From: Vibrio parahaemolyticus
Lineage (GTDB): Bacteria > Pseudomonadota > Gammaproteobacteria > Enterobacterales > Vibrionaceae
Length of the DNA: 64,000 nucleotides
Assembly (NCBI RefSeq): GCF_900460535.1
Contig: NZ_UHIL01000002.1
Span: 744,001-808,000, forward strand
Reading direction: 5' to 3'
Shown here: positions 43,914 through 53,062 of the stretch, in pieces
How positions within the stretch are numbered: position 1 is the stretch's first letter
How the letters are laid out: each line of letters opens with the position of its first letter
Translations under genes and position numbers: made by a program
Notes under the pieces: model-generated
What the model saw: only the letters and a program-made list of their open reading frames with translations
Databases searched by the model: none
What the model was told of the DNA's origin: nothing

Positions 43914-45254
43914 ATGCCTAAAAGCCAAAACATCAACCAACGAATGTCCATCGTGGCATTGGCTTGGCCGATTCTTGTCGAAATTTTGCTACGGACGGCT
44001 TTAGGAACCAGTGATGTGTTCATGCTGAGTGGCTACTCGGACAAAGCCGTATCCGCTGTTGGTGTGATCACGCAGATTACTTTTTTCTTAATCATCGTTT
44101 CGACGTTTGTCAGCAGCGGAACGGGGATTTTGATTGCCCAATACAATGGCGCAGGGCGCGAGCAAGAGTCTGTGAATGTCGGCGTAGCAAGTATTGCGCT
44201 GTCTGTCATCATCGGTGTGCTATTGAGTGTGATTGCCGTGCTTGGCGCGATATTCCTGCTCCCGTATTACGGTTTGGAGGCACAAGTCGAGCAATACGCA
44301 CGTGAATATTTGCTGATCAGCGGAGCGATGACGTTCAACGTCACCATAGGCATAGTCTTTACGACCATTCTGCGTAGCCATGGCTATTCGCGCTCTCCAA
44401 TGGTGGTGAACTTGATCTCGGGTGTGTTCAACATCATTGGTAACTATATTGCGCTTTACCAGCCATTCGGTTTACCTGTGTATGGTGTGCAAGGTGTAGC
44501 AATAGCAACCGTCGTCAGCCAAGTCATCGGTACGTTAATGTTATGGTTTATTCTCGCTCGCAGCAGCATTGAACTGCCGATGTCGACCATGAAACAAGTG
44601 CCCGCAGAGATTTACAAAAAGATCTTAAAAATCGGCGGTATGAACGCGGGTGAAGTGCTGTCTTACAACGTGGCGCAAATCTGCATTGTGTACTTTGTTG
44701 TGCAAATGGGGACGGCATCGTTGGCGGCTTTCACTTATGCACAAAACATTGCCCGTTTCTCGTTTGCTTTCGCGTTGGCAATTGGTCAGGCTGCGCAAAT
44801 TCAGACTGGTTACTACATCGGCAAAGGTTGGGTGAGCAGCATTTTAAAACGCGTACAAATCTACTTCTTAGTGGGATTTGTGGCATCAACGGCGGCAACC
44901 ACACTGATTTACCTGTTTAGAGAAGAGATTCTGCGCGTATTTACCGATCAACCAGAGATACTCGCATTGGCAGGTTCGTTAGTCATGGGCTCAATTTTGC
45001 TCGAAGCCGGACGTGTGTTTAACCTGATTTTTATCGCGGGGCTCAAAGGCGCGGGTGACATCAAGTTCCCAGTGCAAATGGGGATTTTGAGTATGTGGGG
45101 ACTAGGCGTGCTTTTCTCTTACATCTTTGGCATCCACTTGGGTTATGGCGTTTTAGGGGCTTGGATGGCAATCGCACTCGATGAATGGGTACGTGGTATC
45201 ATCATGGCAAGGCGTTGGCGCTCTCAGGTGTGGACCAAGTTTAAGGTGAGCTAA
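43914..45254 (+). CDS. MATE family multidrug/sodium efflux transporter
   Basis: The 446-residue protein has twelve membrane segments in two six-helix halves. MATE features include ALAWPILVEILLRTALGTSDVFMLSGYSDKAVSAVGV, SSGTGILIAQYNGAG and, in the second half, AYAQNIARFSF-like and ALAIGQAAQIQTGYYIGKG segments. Such pumps use sodium or protons to export cationic compounds. V. parahaemolyticus has several (NorM, VmrA); I cannot say which this is. AAAGG precedes the start. The leader suggests attenuation control. Confidence 0.93.
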   Translation: MPKSQNINQRMSIVALAWPILVEILLRTALGTSDVFMLSGYSDKAVSAVGVITQITFFLIIVSTFVSSGTGILIAQYNGAGREQESVNVGVASIALSVIIGVLLSVIAVLGAIFLLPYYGLEAQVEQYAREYLLISGAMTFNVTIGIVFTTILRSHGYSRSPMVVNLISGVFNIIGNYIALYQPFGLPVYGVQGVAIATVVSQVIGTLMLWFILARSSIELPMSTMKQVPAEIYKKILKIGGMNAGEVLSYNVAQICIVYFVVQMGTASLAAFTYAQNIARFSFAFALAIGQAAQIQTGYYIGKGWVSSILKRVQIYFLVGFVASTAATTLIYLFREEILRVFTDQPEILALAGSLVMGSILLEAGRVFNLIFIAGLKGAGDIKFPVQMGILSMWGLGVLFSYIFGIHLGYGVLGAWMAIALDEWVRGIIMARRWRSQVWTKFKVS

Positions 45255-45300
45255 CGGTTTTCGGTATCGCGCATCACGCTTATTCTGTTGTTAGAAACCA

Positions 45301-45329
45301 AAAAAGGCACTGTTAGTCAGTGCCTTTTT
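45301..45329. terminator. Terminator between the MATE and pseudouridine synthase genes
   Basis: AAAAAGGCACTG pairs perfectly with CAGTGCCTTTTT around TTAGT; bidirectional. Confidence 0.93.
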
Positions 45330-45351
45330 GTTATTTAAAATCTGGAAGACG

Positions 45352-47031
45352 TTAGAATTCGCACTCAGCTTTGAACACCATGCGCTCTTTGCTGTATGGA
45401 TGATCCAGCTCTAGCATCTCAGCATGCAGGTGTAAGCGATTCGCTTTTTCGCCGTATAAACCATCACCAACCATTGGCATGTTTAATCCCATGTGATGAG
45501 CACTGTGTACACGTAGTTGGTGAGTTCGCCCGGTTTTCGGATACATGTATACCTTGCTGCGTCCATCTTTGACTTCAATCAGTTGCCAGTAGGTTTCTGC
45601 ATGTTTCCCGTGTTCAAAACACACCAGTTGACGTGGGCGGTCGTCAGGGTCACCACGCATTGGCAGTGAAATTTCCCCTTCCGGCTCGTTCAATACGCCT
45701 TCGAGCAGTGCCATATAACGTTTTTGTACGCCGCGAGACATAAACTGTTTTTGCAGACTTTTGTTCGCGCGCTTAGTTAAGGCAAACACCAAAATGCCAG
45801 AGGTCGCCATGTCGAGGCGATGAATCACAAACGGCCCTTCCACATCAGGGAACATCGCTTGTAGGCGCGTATAAGCAGAGTCCTTGATAGTTTTACCTGG
45901 CACTGAAAGTAAGCCCGAGGGCTTGTTGACGACGACCATAGCGTCGTCTTGGTAGATTATCTCTAGCTCTTTGTCTTCTGCCCAATTCTCCGCCAATGGG
46001 TTGGGTTCGACGTCCAGCCCTTGCATCATATGGCCTAAAATCGGCTGACATTTGCTGTTGCACGATGGGTAGAATTTTTTGTGTTGGCGAACCTCAGACT
46101 TTGGCGACACACCCCACCAAAATTCTGCCAGCGCCAGCGGTTTGAATCCGTATTTAAACGCGTATTGGAGCAGTTTTGGCGCAGCACATTCCCCTGCACC
46201 TGCTGGTGGTATTGGGTTTGTGGTGTCCGCAAAAATGTCCACCAAGTCGCGTGCTTCGCCATGGCTGTTTAGAAAGCGGTACTGTTTATGCAGTTTGTGC
46301 TGTAAAGCGTTGGAGAGTGTTTTGCGCTGCTCTTTCAGATGAGCAAGTTGCAGCTCTAACTCGGCCAAGCGCGCTTCTTTGATTGCAAGCTTTTCATCCC
46401 ACGCTTGCTTTAAGTATTTGAGAACGTTTTTCTCGGCGACACTTTGCTTACCCAACTCATCCAACAAGATTTTGAGATCATCGGCATTGAGCGTTTGCTC
46501 GCCCTGTTGGCGCTGTCGCTTGCGTGCTGCTCGGCCATCAATCATCACTTGGCGCTGTGTTTGCTCCTCTTGCTGATAAGCGGCTCGGTCGGCTTGGATT
46601 TGCGCTTTAAGATCCGCTAATTCCGGATTCGCGGCACAGGTTTTGTACTCCGCATTGGCGGCGTTGATGGCATCCGTTTCTGCGCGGAAGAAACCTTCAT
46701 CGGTCAGCATGTCGTACACAGGAGGGACAAATCCTGGAATCAAGTTTTGGTCAGCAATTTTGCCAGAAAACGCACTTAAAAAGCCGAGATCGCCTTGAGA
46801 GCTTTCTACTAGTAATACGCCAAACATTTTGCCTCGCCCCGTTTCTTCATTAACCAAACCAAAATCGTGTTCGAAGTCGGTTTGCGCTAATAAGTCCTGT
46901 TGCAATTGCTTTGCAGCCATAACGCAAAGAGGATGCGGCGTGTAGTAGAACGGAAACGTAAACTGCGTTGGTAATTCATAGTCAGAAGTATCAGCAGTAA
47001 AACGAGTAAAACAATGTTCAGGCGAGTGCAT
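45352..47031 (-). CDS. RluA family pseudouridine synthase with long N-terminal region
   Basis: The 559-residue protein carries a C-terminal RluA-type catalytic domain: YQDDAMVVVNKPSGLLSVPGK, the active-site motif PFVIHRLDMATSGILVFA (Asp), and MYPKTGRTHQLRVHSAHHMGLNMPMVGD. It is more than twice the size of the catalytic domain. The N-terminal 340 residues include a long charged coiled coil (about 150-260) and a Cys-containing patch (YPSCNSKCQPILGHMM). It converts specific uridines in rRNA or tRNA to pseudouridine; the target cannot be read from sequence. Confidence 0.92.
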   Translation of the reverse strand: MHSPEHCFTRFTADTSDYELPTQFTFPFYYTPHPLCVMAAKQLQQDLLAQTDFEHDFGLVNEETGRGKMFGVLLVESSQGDLGFLSAFSGKIADQNLIPGFVPPVYDMLTDEGFFRAETDAINAANAEYKTCAANPELADLKAQIQADRAAYQQEEQTQRQVMIDGRAARKRQRQQGEQTLNADDLKILLDELGKQSVAEKNVLKYLKQAWDEKLAIKEARLAELELQLAHLKEQRKTLSNALQHKLHKQYRFLNSHGEARDLVDIFADTTNPIPPAGAGECAAPKLLQYAFKYGFKPLALAEFWWGVSPKSEVRQHKKFYPSCNSKCQPILGHMMQGLDVEPNPLAENWAEDKELEIIYQDDAMVVVNKPSGLLSVPGKTIKDSAYTRLQAMFPDVEGPFVIHRLDMATSGILVFALTKRANKSLQKQFMSRGVQKRYMALLEGVLNEPEGEISLPMRGDPDDRPRQLVCFEHGKHAETYWQLIEVKDGRSKVYMYPKTGRTHQLRVHSAHHMGLNMPMVGDGLYGEKANRLHLHAEMLELDHPYSKERMVFKAECEF

Positions 47032-47107
47032 GGTGGGTATCCGCGCGAGTAAAAAAATCGAGCGAGGATTGTACCTGTTTGAGTGAGGATTGCCATGTCG
47101 GTGTTGG

Positions 47108-47140
47108 CACTCGCTCTTGGATTAAGAACAAGAGCGAGTG
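47108..47140. other. Perfect 12-bp stem-loop between the DsbA-family and pseudouridine synthase genes
   Basis: CACTCGCTCTTG pairs perfectly with CAAGAGCGAGTG around a 9-base loop. There is no T run in either direction, so it may protect RNA ends or act with Rho rather than as a simple intrinsic terminator. Confidence 0.6.
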
Positions 47141-47149
47141 GGGAAGCGC

Positions 47150-47770
47150 TTATTGCAGTTTTTGTAATGCAAGCTTCCACTGTGCCGGTTTGTCGTAGTA
47201 GGCCGAGTGCGGCAAGGTCAGGTACTCGCCATTTACTTCTGCAATCAGGGTTGGATAACCACCAACGTGTAACTGGCGCATCAACTGTCGGCTAGAGCGA
47301 ATTCTTTCGTTTAGCTCGGCTTCGCTTAACGTCATGTTTTGCTCCCACGCATCGTTTGCTAAACCTAGCGATTCTGCAATGGCTTTGAGCGTCGATGCTT
47401 CATTTACTTTTAACCCGAGCTGATAATGCGCGGATTGAATGGCCTTTAGCATGTGCCATGGATTCAGCCCCATTTTCTCCGCACTCAAGATCGCTTGTGT
47501 GGGTAGATAAGAATCAAGAACAAACGCATCTTCGCTTTTCACGCGTTGCAGATATGCTTCACCAAACGTTGCTCCGGTTTCGGTTGCGATACGAGCGTCA
47601 CGGTTGATGATGTGCTGACGAAATTCAGGCTCAATCGCGCGTTTCTCAATCATGCCGCCGGGATGAAGCTCCACCTTAAATTGAGAGGTGTCCATCAAGG
47701 CTTCGATGAGTGGTGATGCCCCGTAGCACCAACCACACATGGGATCGAAGAAGTAATGCACGGTTACCAT
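47150..47770 (-). CDS. DsbA family protein (FrnE-like, no signal peptide)
   Basis: The 206-residue protein starts VTVHYFFDPMCGWCYGASPLIEAL, a thioredoxin-fold strand followed by a CGWC active site. The helical insertion and QLHVGGYPTLIAEVNGEYL (cis-Pro loop, GGYPT) fit the cytoplasmic DsbA/FrnE-like group. Without a signal peptide it should act in the cytoplasm. It overlaps the upstream MBL-fold gene by 7 bases, so they are co-translated and may serve one stress or metabolic response. Confidence 0.9.
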   Translation of the reverse strand: MVTVHYFFDPMCGWCYGASPLIEALMDTSQFKVELHPGGMIEKRAIEPEFRQHIINRDARIATETGATFGEAYLQRVKSEDAFVLDSYLPTQAILSAEKMGLNPWHMLKAIQSAHYQLGLKVNEASTLKAIAESLGLANDAWEQNMTLSEAELNERIRSSRQLMRQLHVGGYPTLIAEVNGEYLTLPHSAYYDKPAQWKLALQKLQ

Positions 47771-48630
47771 GACATTTCACCAGTATGCACTTTCGCACCG
47801 ATTTCTAGCGCGATTGGCAATTGAGCTTCTGGGTATTTCGCTGACATGGTGTCAATGAGTTGAACGCTGTTATTGCTGTGTTTTTTTGCTTGCTGAAAAT
47901 CCTGCAAGTATTGTTGCGAGTAGCGAATGGTGTCTGCGTTCAGCTTTGTACCTGCTTTCATGTGACCAGGAATGACCACTTGAGGTTTAAGCGCAAGCAT
48001 CTCGCTAAGTTGTTGCTCCCAAGCATTGATGGCGGTTTGGTCAGCGGCATCGGCCATCCACAAATGTACGTTTGAGTACACGGCTACGTTACCTAGAATA
48101 GCTTTGTTATCTGGAATCCATAGGTAAGGGCGGTGTGCTGATGTGCCATGGTTACCACGAATTTCAATCTTATGACCTTCTAGCTCCAATGATGCTTTGT
48201 CGTACGCGACAGGGATCACTGGTTTTACCGGTGCGTTTGCGCCAAGCTTTGGTCCCCAGTACGCCAGCTTTCCAGCCAATTTCTCTTGAATAATTTTTTG
48301 AACCGCAGGCGTTGCGATGATCTGCGCATCAGGGAACTGTTGGTGTAGGGCCTCTGCGCCAAAATAGTAGTCTGGGTCCGCTTGGCTGATAAAAATGGTT
48401 TTAAGCGTTTTGCCTGAGTCCAACACTTTAGCGGCAATGCGCATCGCATCAGCTTTGGTGAAGCCAGTGTCGATGACCATGGCGTCAGTCTCACCGTATA
48501 CCAAGGTTGAGTTAACGTGGAAGCTGTTACCGTCGGCGTTGTAAACCTCAAGAGTAAGGGGAGAGTGGTTTGCCGCTAGGACAGGGCTTGCCATTAAAAC
48601 GGATGCAGCAATCAAAGTGAATTTTTTCAT
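47764..48630 (-). CDS. Periplasmic MBL-fold protein with altered metal motif
   Basis: The 288-residue product has a signal peptide (KKFTLIAASVLMASPVLA) and the metallo-beta-lactamase fold: STLVYGETDAMVIDTGFTKADA, then TIFISQADPDYYFGAEALHQQFP, PDNKAILGNVAVYSNVHLWMADA and VVIPGHMKAG. In place of the usual HxHxDH the motif reads SQADPDY, so the first three His ligands are replaced while Asp remains; only the late GH is kept. Metal binding must differ or be lost. It is divergent from a LysR gene that probably regulates it. Confidence 0.85.
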   Translation of the reverse strand: MKKFTLIAASVLMASPVLAANHSPLTLEVYNADGNSFHVNSTLVYGETDAMVIDTGFTKADAMRIAAKVLDSGKTLKTIFISQADPDYYFGAEALHQQFPDAQIIATPAVQKIIQEKLAGKLAYWGPKLGANAPVKPVIPVAYDKASLELEGHKIEIRGNHGTSAHRPYLWIPDNKAILGNVAVYSNVHLWMADAADQTAINAWEQQLSEMLALKPQVVIPGHMKAGTKLNADTIRYSQQYLQDFQQAKKHSNNSVQLIDTMSAKYPEAQLPIALEIGAKVHTGEMSW

Positions 48631-48756
48631 AATAAGCTCCTAAAGAATTTGGGGCCAAGCGACGATGGCTTGGGAACGGGAGCTATATTAGGAAATTGAT
48701 ACGCTCGGAAAAATACACAATAATGTGCATCACTATTTCTTATTTCGAGCAAATGT

Positions 48757-49644
48757 ATGGACAGAGTAACGGCAGCAAAAGTATTTGTGGATGTGGTGTA
48801 TTCTGGCAGTTTTACTGCGACCGCAGAGCGGTTAGACATGTCTCGGCCAATGGTGACTCGTTATGTAGAGGCGATGGAGAACTGGCTGCAAACTCGTTTG
48901 TTGCACCGCACCACGCGCAAGGTGTCGCTCACCACCGCAGGGGAACGCAGCTTGCCTCAGATTGAGCGCTGGTTAAAACAGGCCGATACGTTGACGTCGA
49001 ACATTGCCGTTGATGGTGAGCTGTCCGGAAAAATCCGTCTCGCGTCTAGCACTTCATTTGGATTCTCACAGTTGATCCCAGCAGTAAACAGTTTTATGCA
49101 AAAGCACCCCAAAGTGCATATCGACATAGATCTGCAAGATTCAGTGAGTGATCTAACCGAGCAACGTATCGATCTGGCAATCCGAATTGCGTCAGATCCC
49201 GATCCTTCTTTGATTGGTAAGCCGATTGCGGTGTGTGAATCGGTGCTGGTGGCATCGCCGCAATACTTGCAAACTCACCATGCGATAGCGCATCCGCGAG
49301 ATTTATCTTCACACGACTGTTTGGGTTACAAAAACTTTGAGCGTCACGTGTGGCATTTGTCTCAGGGCGACCAGTTCGAATCGGTGGGAATTGAGTGTCG
49401 CCTAACCAGCAATGAGGCCACGGCGTTATTGCATGGCGCTTTGCAAGGCATGGGTATTTCGATGTTGCCAACCTATTTGAGCAATATCTATCTGCAATCG
49501 GGTCAGCTTGAGTCGGTGTTGCCGAATTGGAAGCCAAATGATCTCAACATTTACGCGCTGTATTCATCGCGTAAACACTTGTCTCCTGCGGTGAGAGCCT
49601 TCATCGATCACAGTGAAGATTACTTTAAACTGCACCCTTGGTAA
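48757..49644 (+). CDS. LysR family regulator divergent from the MBL/DsbA-like operon
   Basis: The 295-residue product has an N-terminal winged helix (DRVTAAKVFVDVVYSGSFTATAERLDMSRPMVTRYVEAMENWLQ-like) with RLLHRTTRKVSLTTAGE, the signature of the large 'HRTTR' LysR subgroup, and a substrate-binding effector domain. It is divergent from the MBL-fold gene with 126 bp between, the usual arrangement for a LysR protein and its target. Confidence 0.93.
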   Translation: MDRVTAAKVFVDVVYSGSFTATAERLDMSRPMVTRYVEAMENWLQTRLLHRTTRKVSLTTAGERSLPQIERWLKQADTLTSNIAVDGELSGKIRLASSTSFGFSQLIPAVNSFMQKHPKVHIDIDLQDSVSDLTEQRIDLAIRIASDPDPSLIGKPIAVCESVLVASPQYLQTHHAIAHPRDLSSHDCLGYKNFERHVWHLSQGDQFESVGIECRLTSNEATALLHGALQGMGISMLPTYLSNIYLQSGQLESVLPNWKPNDLNIYALYSSRKHLSPAVRAFIDHSEDYFKLHPW

Positions 49645-49739
49645 TCGCGAAAGGCGTCGTTATCCCGACTTGAGATTCATACAAGATCCTGTACCTTACA
49701 TGGATATATTTTTCGCAGCGTCATTTAGAGTTTTAGTTA

Positions 49740-50543
49740 ATGTCACAAGTTCGCATCAAATTTATTGCTTCCGATATGGATGGCACTTTGCTTGACCAAT
49801 ACGGTCGTTTGGATCCAGAGTTTTTCGACCTGTTTTTGCAACTGGAAGAGCAAGGCATTTTGTTCTCCGCTGCGTCTGGTCGTCAGTATTACAGTCTGCG
49901 AGACACGTTCGCGCCAATCAAAGATCGAGTGTTGTATGTGGCCGAAAACGGCACCTTGGTGATGTACCAAGACAAAGAGCTCTACAGTTGCACCATTCCT
50001 AAAGCGGAAGTGGCGGAGATTGTGAAAGCGGCTCGTGAAATTGACGGGGCGAACATCGTATTGTGTGGCAAGCGCTCTGCGTACATCGAAACGCATGATC
50101 AGCAATCACTGGAAGAGTTTCAAAAGTACTACCATCGCTGTGAAACGGTGGCGGATTTGCTTGAGATCGAAGACGAGTTCATCAAGGTAGCGATTTGTCA
50201 CTTTGACGGTTCGGAAGAGCTCCTGTTCCCGACCATGAACGCGAAGTTTGGCGCAACGCATAAAGTTGTAGTGAGCGCAAAAATTTGGCTGGATGTGATG
50301 AATGCCAAGGCGTCTAAAGGCGCGGCCATTAAGCATCTTCAAGAGACGATGAATTTTACTCCGGCAGAAACCATGACGTTTGGTGATTACCTCAACGACC
50401 TCGAAATGCTGCAAGTCAGTGAGCATTCGTACGCGGTTGCCAACGCGCATGAAGAGATTAAGAAAATCGCTCGTTATTCTGCGCCAAGCAACCAAGAGGC
50501 TGGGGTACTCAAAGTGATTAAAGAGAAAGTGTTAACGAAGTAA
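49740..50543 (+). CDS. Cof-type HAD phosphatase
   Basis: The 267-residue cytoplasmic protein has HAD motif I (FIASDMDGTLLDQ), motif II (FSAASGRQYYSLRD), Lys in the cap-linked motif (VMNAKASKGAAIKHL) and motif IV (TMTFGDYLNDLEML). The Cof/C2B cap domain lies between. Such enzymes dephosphorylate sugar phosphates or similar small molecules; the substrate is not predictable. It has its own terminator. Confidence 0.93.
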   Translation: MSQVRIKFIASDMDGTLLDQYGRLDPEFFDLFLQLEEQGILFSAASGRQYYSLRDTFAPIKDRVLYVAENGTLVMYQDKELYSCTIPKAEVAEIVKAAREIDGANIVLCGKRSAYIETHDQQSLEEFQKYYHRCETVADLLEIEDEFIKVAICHFDGSEELLFPTMNAKFGATHKVVVSAKIWLDVMNAKASKGAAIKHLQETMNFTPAETMTFGDYLNDLEMLQVSEHSYAVANAHEEIKKIARYSAPSNQEAGVLKVIKEKVLTK

Positions 50544-50579
50544 CGCCCTCCTTTCGATGTTACTTTCTTCTTAACGTAA

Positions 50580-50613
50580 AAAGCCCCGCAGTGCATGCGG
50601 GGCTTTGTTTTTT
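50580..50613. terminator. Terminator after the HAD phosphatase gene
   Basis: AAAGCCCCGCA pairs with TGCGGGGCTTT around a short loop, followed by GTTTTTTTT, with an A run on the other side. Confidence 0.93.
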
Positions 50614-50650
50614 TTGTGTGTGGTGGGAGGGGTAGTAGTGTTCCCGTTTT

Positions 50651-51055
50651 TTAGCGCACGTAGTTGGCAGTTGCGCTGACTAAAAAGTGCTGCAACTTTC
50701 CATCCGATTTTGGTACCCACAAGTCGTTGTGGTACTGGTAGATACGGCCATTGACGGTCACAGACAAGGTGTTATCACCCGTTTGTTCCATGCGAATAAA
50801 CTGATCCGAAGTGACCAAAAACGGCTCTTGCTCTTCAATGCTCTGACCTGTTGCCAATACGAAGTAACCGAATCGGTTACCAGCATCCGGATCGGTTGAG
50901 TAGATTCGATGCCCAACGAGGCTGTAGTTGTCGTTGAGCGCCTGCTCAAGCGTTTTTTGCCCGATGGTTTCGTGCGATGGGATAAATACCCAAGCCAACA
51001 CACCTGCCGCAATGACTGCCAGCAGAAGCAGTACTTGCATGAACTTTCTCATCAT
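50651..51055 (-). CDS. Membrane-anchored or secreted protein of unknown function
   Basis: The 134-residue product has an N-terminal hydrophobic segment (FMQVLLLLAVIAAGVLAWVFI) without a clear cleavage site, then a small beta-rich periplasmic domain (YSLVGHRIYSTDPDAGNRFGYFVLATGQSIEEQEPFLV...). I recognise no family. ATGs one codon apart are both possible starts and the ribosome binding site is weak. It follows the diguanylate cyclase gene by 9 bp on the same strand, so it belongs to that operon. Confidence 0.6.
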   Translation of the reverse strand: MMRKFMQVLLLLAVIAAGVLAWVFIPSHETIGQKTLEQALNDNYSLVGHRIYSTDPDAGNRFGYFVLATGQSIEEQEPFLVTSDQFIRMEQTGDNTLSVTVNGRIYQYHNDLWVPKSDGKLQHFLVSATANYVR

Positions 51056-51064
51056 AAATACCGT

Positions 51065-52156
51065 TTAACGTTGAAATTTCATTTTGTACATGCGCTTATC
51101 CGCTATGCTGATAAGAAAGTCAACATTATCGCTGTCACTTGGGTAGTGCGCGACGCCAATACTGGTCGACAGTGACGATACGTTGTTTGCGTTCAGAACC
51201 GGAGTATCAAACACGGAATGGATGTGTTTTTTCGCCTCCTCTGCATCGACGTCTGAGGACTCAATTACGACAGCAAACTCGTCTCCACCCATCCGATAGG
51301 TACTGAAGCTATCAATATTCATGTCTTTCAATCGCTTGGCAATTTCGCACAACACCGTATCACCAGCTTGGTGGCCGTATGTGTCATTCACGTTTTTGAA
51401 CCCGTTTAGATCCAACAGACACAAAGAAAAAGCCGTTCGGTTGCGGGTGTTATTTCTCAACGTGACAAACAGAGCATTTCGGTTGCCAAGGCCAGTAAGG
51501 GGGTCACTCAACGCCAGCTTACGATGGAAGTGCGATTCTCTGTAGAAGAAGTAAGTCAGCGACAAAATCGACAAGACGAAAGTGGCAAACAGCATGTATT
51601 GCGCTTTCATCAATCGTTGGCTTTCATCTTTTTGTGTCTCGTACACTTGGCTGGTTAAGCGAAAGTTCTGGTTCACAAACTCCACCAAGTTTAAATACAG
51701 CGTTTGAGTGGCGCGATAAAACTGAGCTGCCGCTTGGCTGTCGCCGGTTTTGGCTTCCACCAACAGTGGTTCTAACTCTTTAAACTCATTAAACAGTTGC
51801 AAAAAATATTGCTGAATGTGATTGCGAGAAAAAAAGGTGTAGACGTCTTTACTATTTATTAATAAATCAAAACGGCTCCAAGCAAGCTCATACTGAAGTT
51901 CTGCACCTTCTATTTTTAAAACATTTTCGTCCAGTCGACGTGCTTCACTGACGAGCTCAGAAAGTTCTTTCGATAACTGGAATAAAAACCATGTCGCTTG
52001 TTTTTGCTCATCAGTAAAACTTTGCGCTAAGACCCGAGTTTGTTGGAGCAATATGACATTTGCGAGCAATAAAGAAGTAGCAAAAACCAAAAGGAGCATT
52101 TTGCTGGTCGTCGAATAATTTTTTTGTTTAATTGGGTAAGCTTCTGATAACTTCAT
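51065..52156 (-). CDS. Membrane diguanylate cyclase (GGDEF) with periplasmic sensor
   Basis: The 363-residue protein has a first membrane helix (MLLLVFATSLLLANVILL), a periplasmic helical sensor of about 140 residues and a second helix (YMLFATFVLSILSLTYFFY). A complete GGDEF domain follows: LALSDPLTGLGNRNALF, LCLLDLNGFKNVNDTYGHQAGDTVL, YRMGGDEFAVVIE. It should make cyclic di-GMP. Its ATG overlaps the stop of the upstream gene (TAATG), so translation depends on that gene, whose product is a secreted molybdopterin-fold protein that could act as its ligand sensor. Confidence 0.93.
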   Translation of the reverse strand: MKLSEAYPIKQKNYSTTSKMLLLVFATSLLLANVILLQQTRVLAQSFTDEQKQATWFLFQLSKELSELVSEARRLDENVLKIEGAELQYELAWSRFDLLINSKDVYTFFSRNHIQQYFLQLFNEFKELEPLLVEAKTGDSQAAAQFYRATQTLYLNLVEFVNQNFRLTSQVYETQKDESQRLMKAQYMLFATFVLSILSLTYFFYRESHFHRKLALSDPLTGLGNRNALFVTLRNNTRNRTAFSLCLLDLNGFKNVNDTYGHQAGDTVLCEIAKRLKDMNIDSFSTYRMGGDEFAVVIESSDVDAEEAKKHIHSVFDTPVLNANNVSSLSTSIGVAHYPSDSDNVDFLISIADKRMYKMKFQR

Positions 52157-52620
52157 TATTTTTGTTTTATTTTCATCTCATTAACTTGCCACACCATTTG
52201 GGCATGATATTCATTGTGATCCAATTCAGGATATTGACTAAGAGGGTATATCACCCAGTAAGGGCCTTTATTTCTCACTTTGATGTAATGATGATCTTGC
52301 TGGTACGCCAAAATTGGCTGATAACGAACAATATCTTTGCGAGATAAGGTCGAGTGATAGTTGTTTAAACTGCCGATATCGACTTGCTCTGGGATGCTTC
52401 CATAAACATGAGTTAGCAGCGTGCTGAGCTTTACACCAAGAAACTCTGAAGATTGTTGAATCCAAGGTAAATCAGTGGTGTAGCTGGTGGTTGGGAGAGA
52501 TTGAAGCTCTTCCAGTTTAAGTGTGACGCTAGGTTGCTGAGGACTACTAAAAGTAATGGAATTGGCAGAAAGGAATGGTGCGAACAGCAGCAAACTGAGT
52601 GATACAATTTTTTTCATCAT
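52156..52620 (-). CDS. Secreted molybdopterin-oxidoreductase-fold protein, coupled to a diguanylate cyclase
   Basis: The 154-residue product has a signal peptide (KKIVSLSLLLFAPFLSA) and a small domain (VTLKLEELQSLPTTSYTTDLPWIQQSSEFLGVKLSTLL...GPYWVIYPLSQYPEL) like the sulfite-oxidase-type molybdopterin-binding fold seen in short periplasmic proteins. The Cys that binds the cofactor is absent (the 'F.GV.L..LL' stretch is kept but no Cys precedes it). It is thus probably not an enzyme but a binding protein. It is translationally coupled to the following GGDEF gene. Confidence 0.7.
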   Translation of the reverse strand: MMKKIVSLSLLLFAPFLSANSITFSSPQQPSVTLKLEELQSLPTTSYTTDLPWIQQSSEFLGVKLSTLLTHVYGSIPEQVDIGSLNNYHSTLSRKDIVRYQPILAYQQDHHYIKVRNKGPYWVIYPLSQYPELDHNEYHAQMVWQVNEMKIKQK

Positions 52621-53000
52621 ACGCCCTTTTGTTTTTTATTCTTTTTACCGAGCTAGAACAAAAAGTTGCTAGCGATAAATTATTTATGATTTTAATGACA
52701 AAGCCAACCGTATGAGATTTTATAATATGTTATGTTTGAAAAGTAACTGTAGGTTTACTTCACGTCAAGGTTCTTTAGTGACTTCTTAATTAAAAGGTCA
52801 TTAAAAAGAAATTATTATCGAGTTATATGACGATTTAACGTCATTTAGCCGAATTTCAATGAAAATCCATACCATTCTCACTTAATGAACTCTCGCTCAG
52901 AATTAACATTGAATTTAAGATTTAAATAATGAGCTCAACATGTTTGGTGTACGTTGGATTTTATTGGAATAATTGCACTTATTTATTAAATACGTCATAC
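52621..53000. other. AT-rich intergenic region without a gene
   Basis: About 380 bp of AT-rich sequence upstream of the molybdopterin-fold/GGDEF operon. I see no reading frame or RNA structure. The high AT content suggests H-NS binding, but this is a guess. Confidence 0.4.
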
Positions 53001-53035
53001 AATAAAGCCACCTAATTTGGTGGCTTTATTTTTAT
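53001..53035. terminator. Terminator downstream of the S-formylglutathione hydrolase gene
   Basis: AATAAAGCCACC pairs with GGTGGCTTTATT around TAATTT; T-rich on both strands. Confidence 0.85.
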
Positions 53036-53062
53036 ATATCATCAAGTTATTTTCATTGTTAT

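Noticed and set aside
49613..49795. 60-codon frame between the LysR and HAD genes
   Set aside because: It overlaps both neighbours in another frame and has no ribosome binding site.
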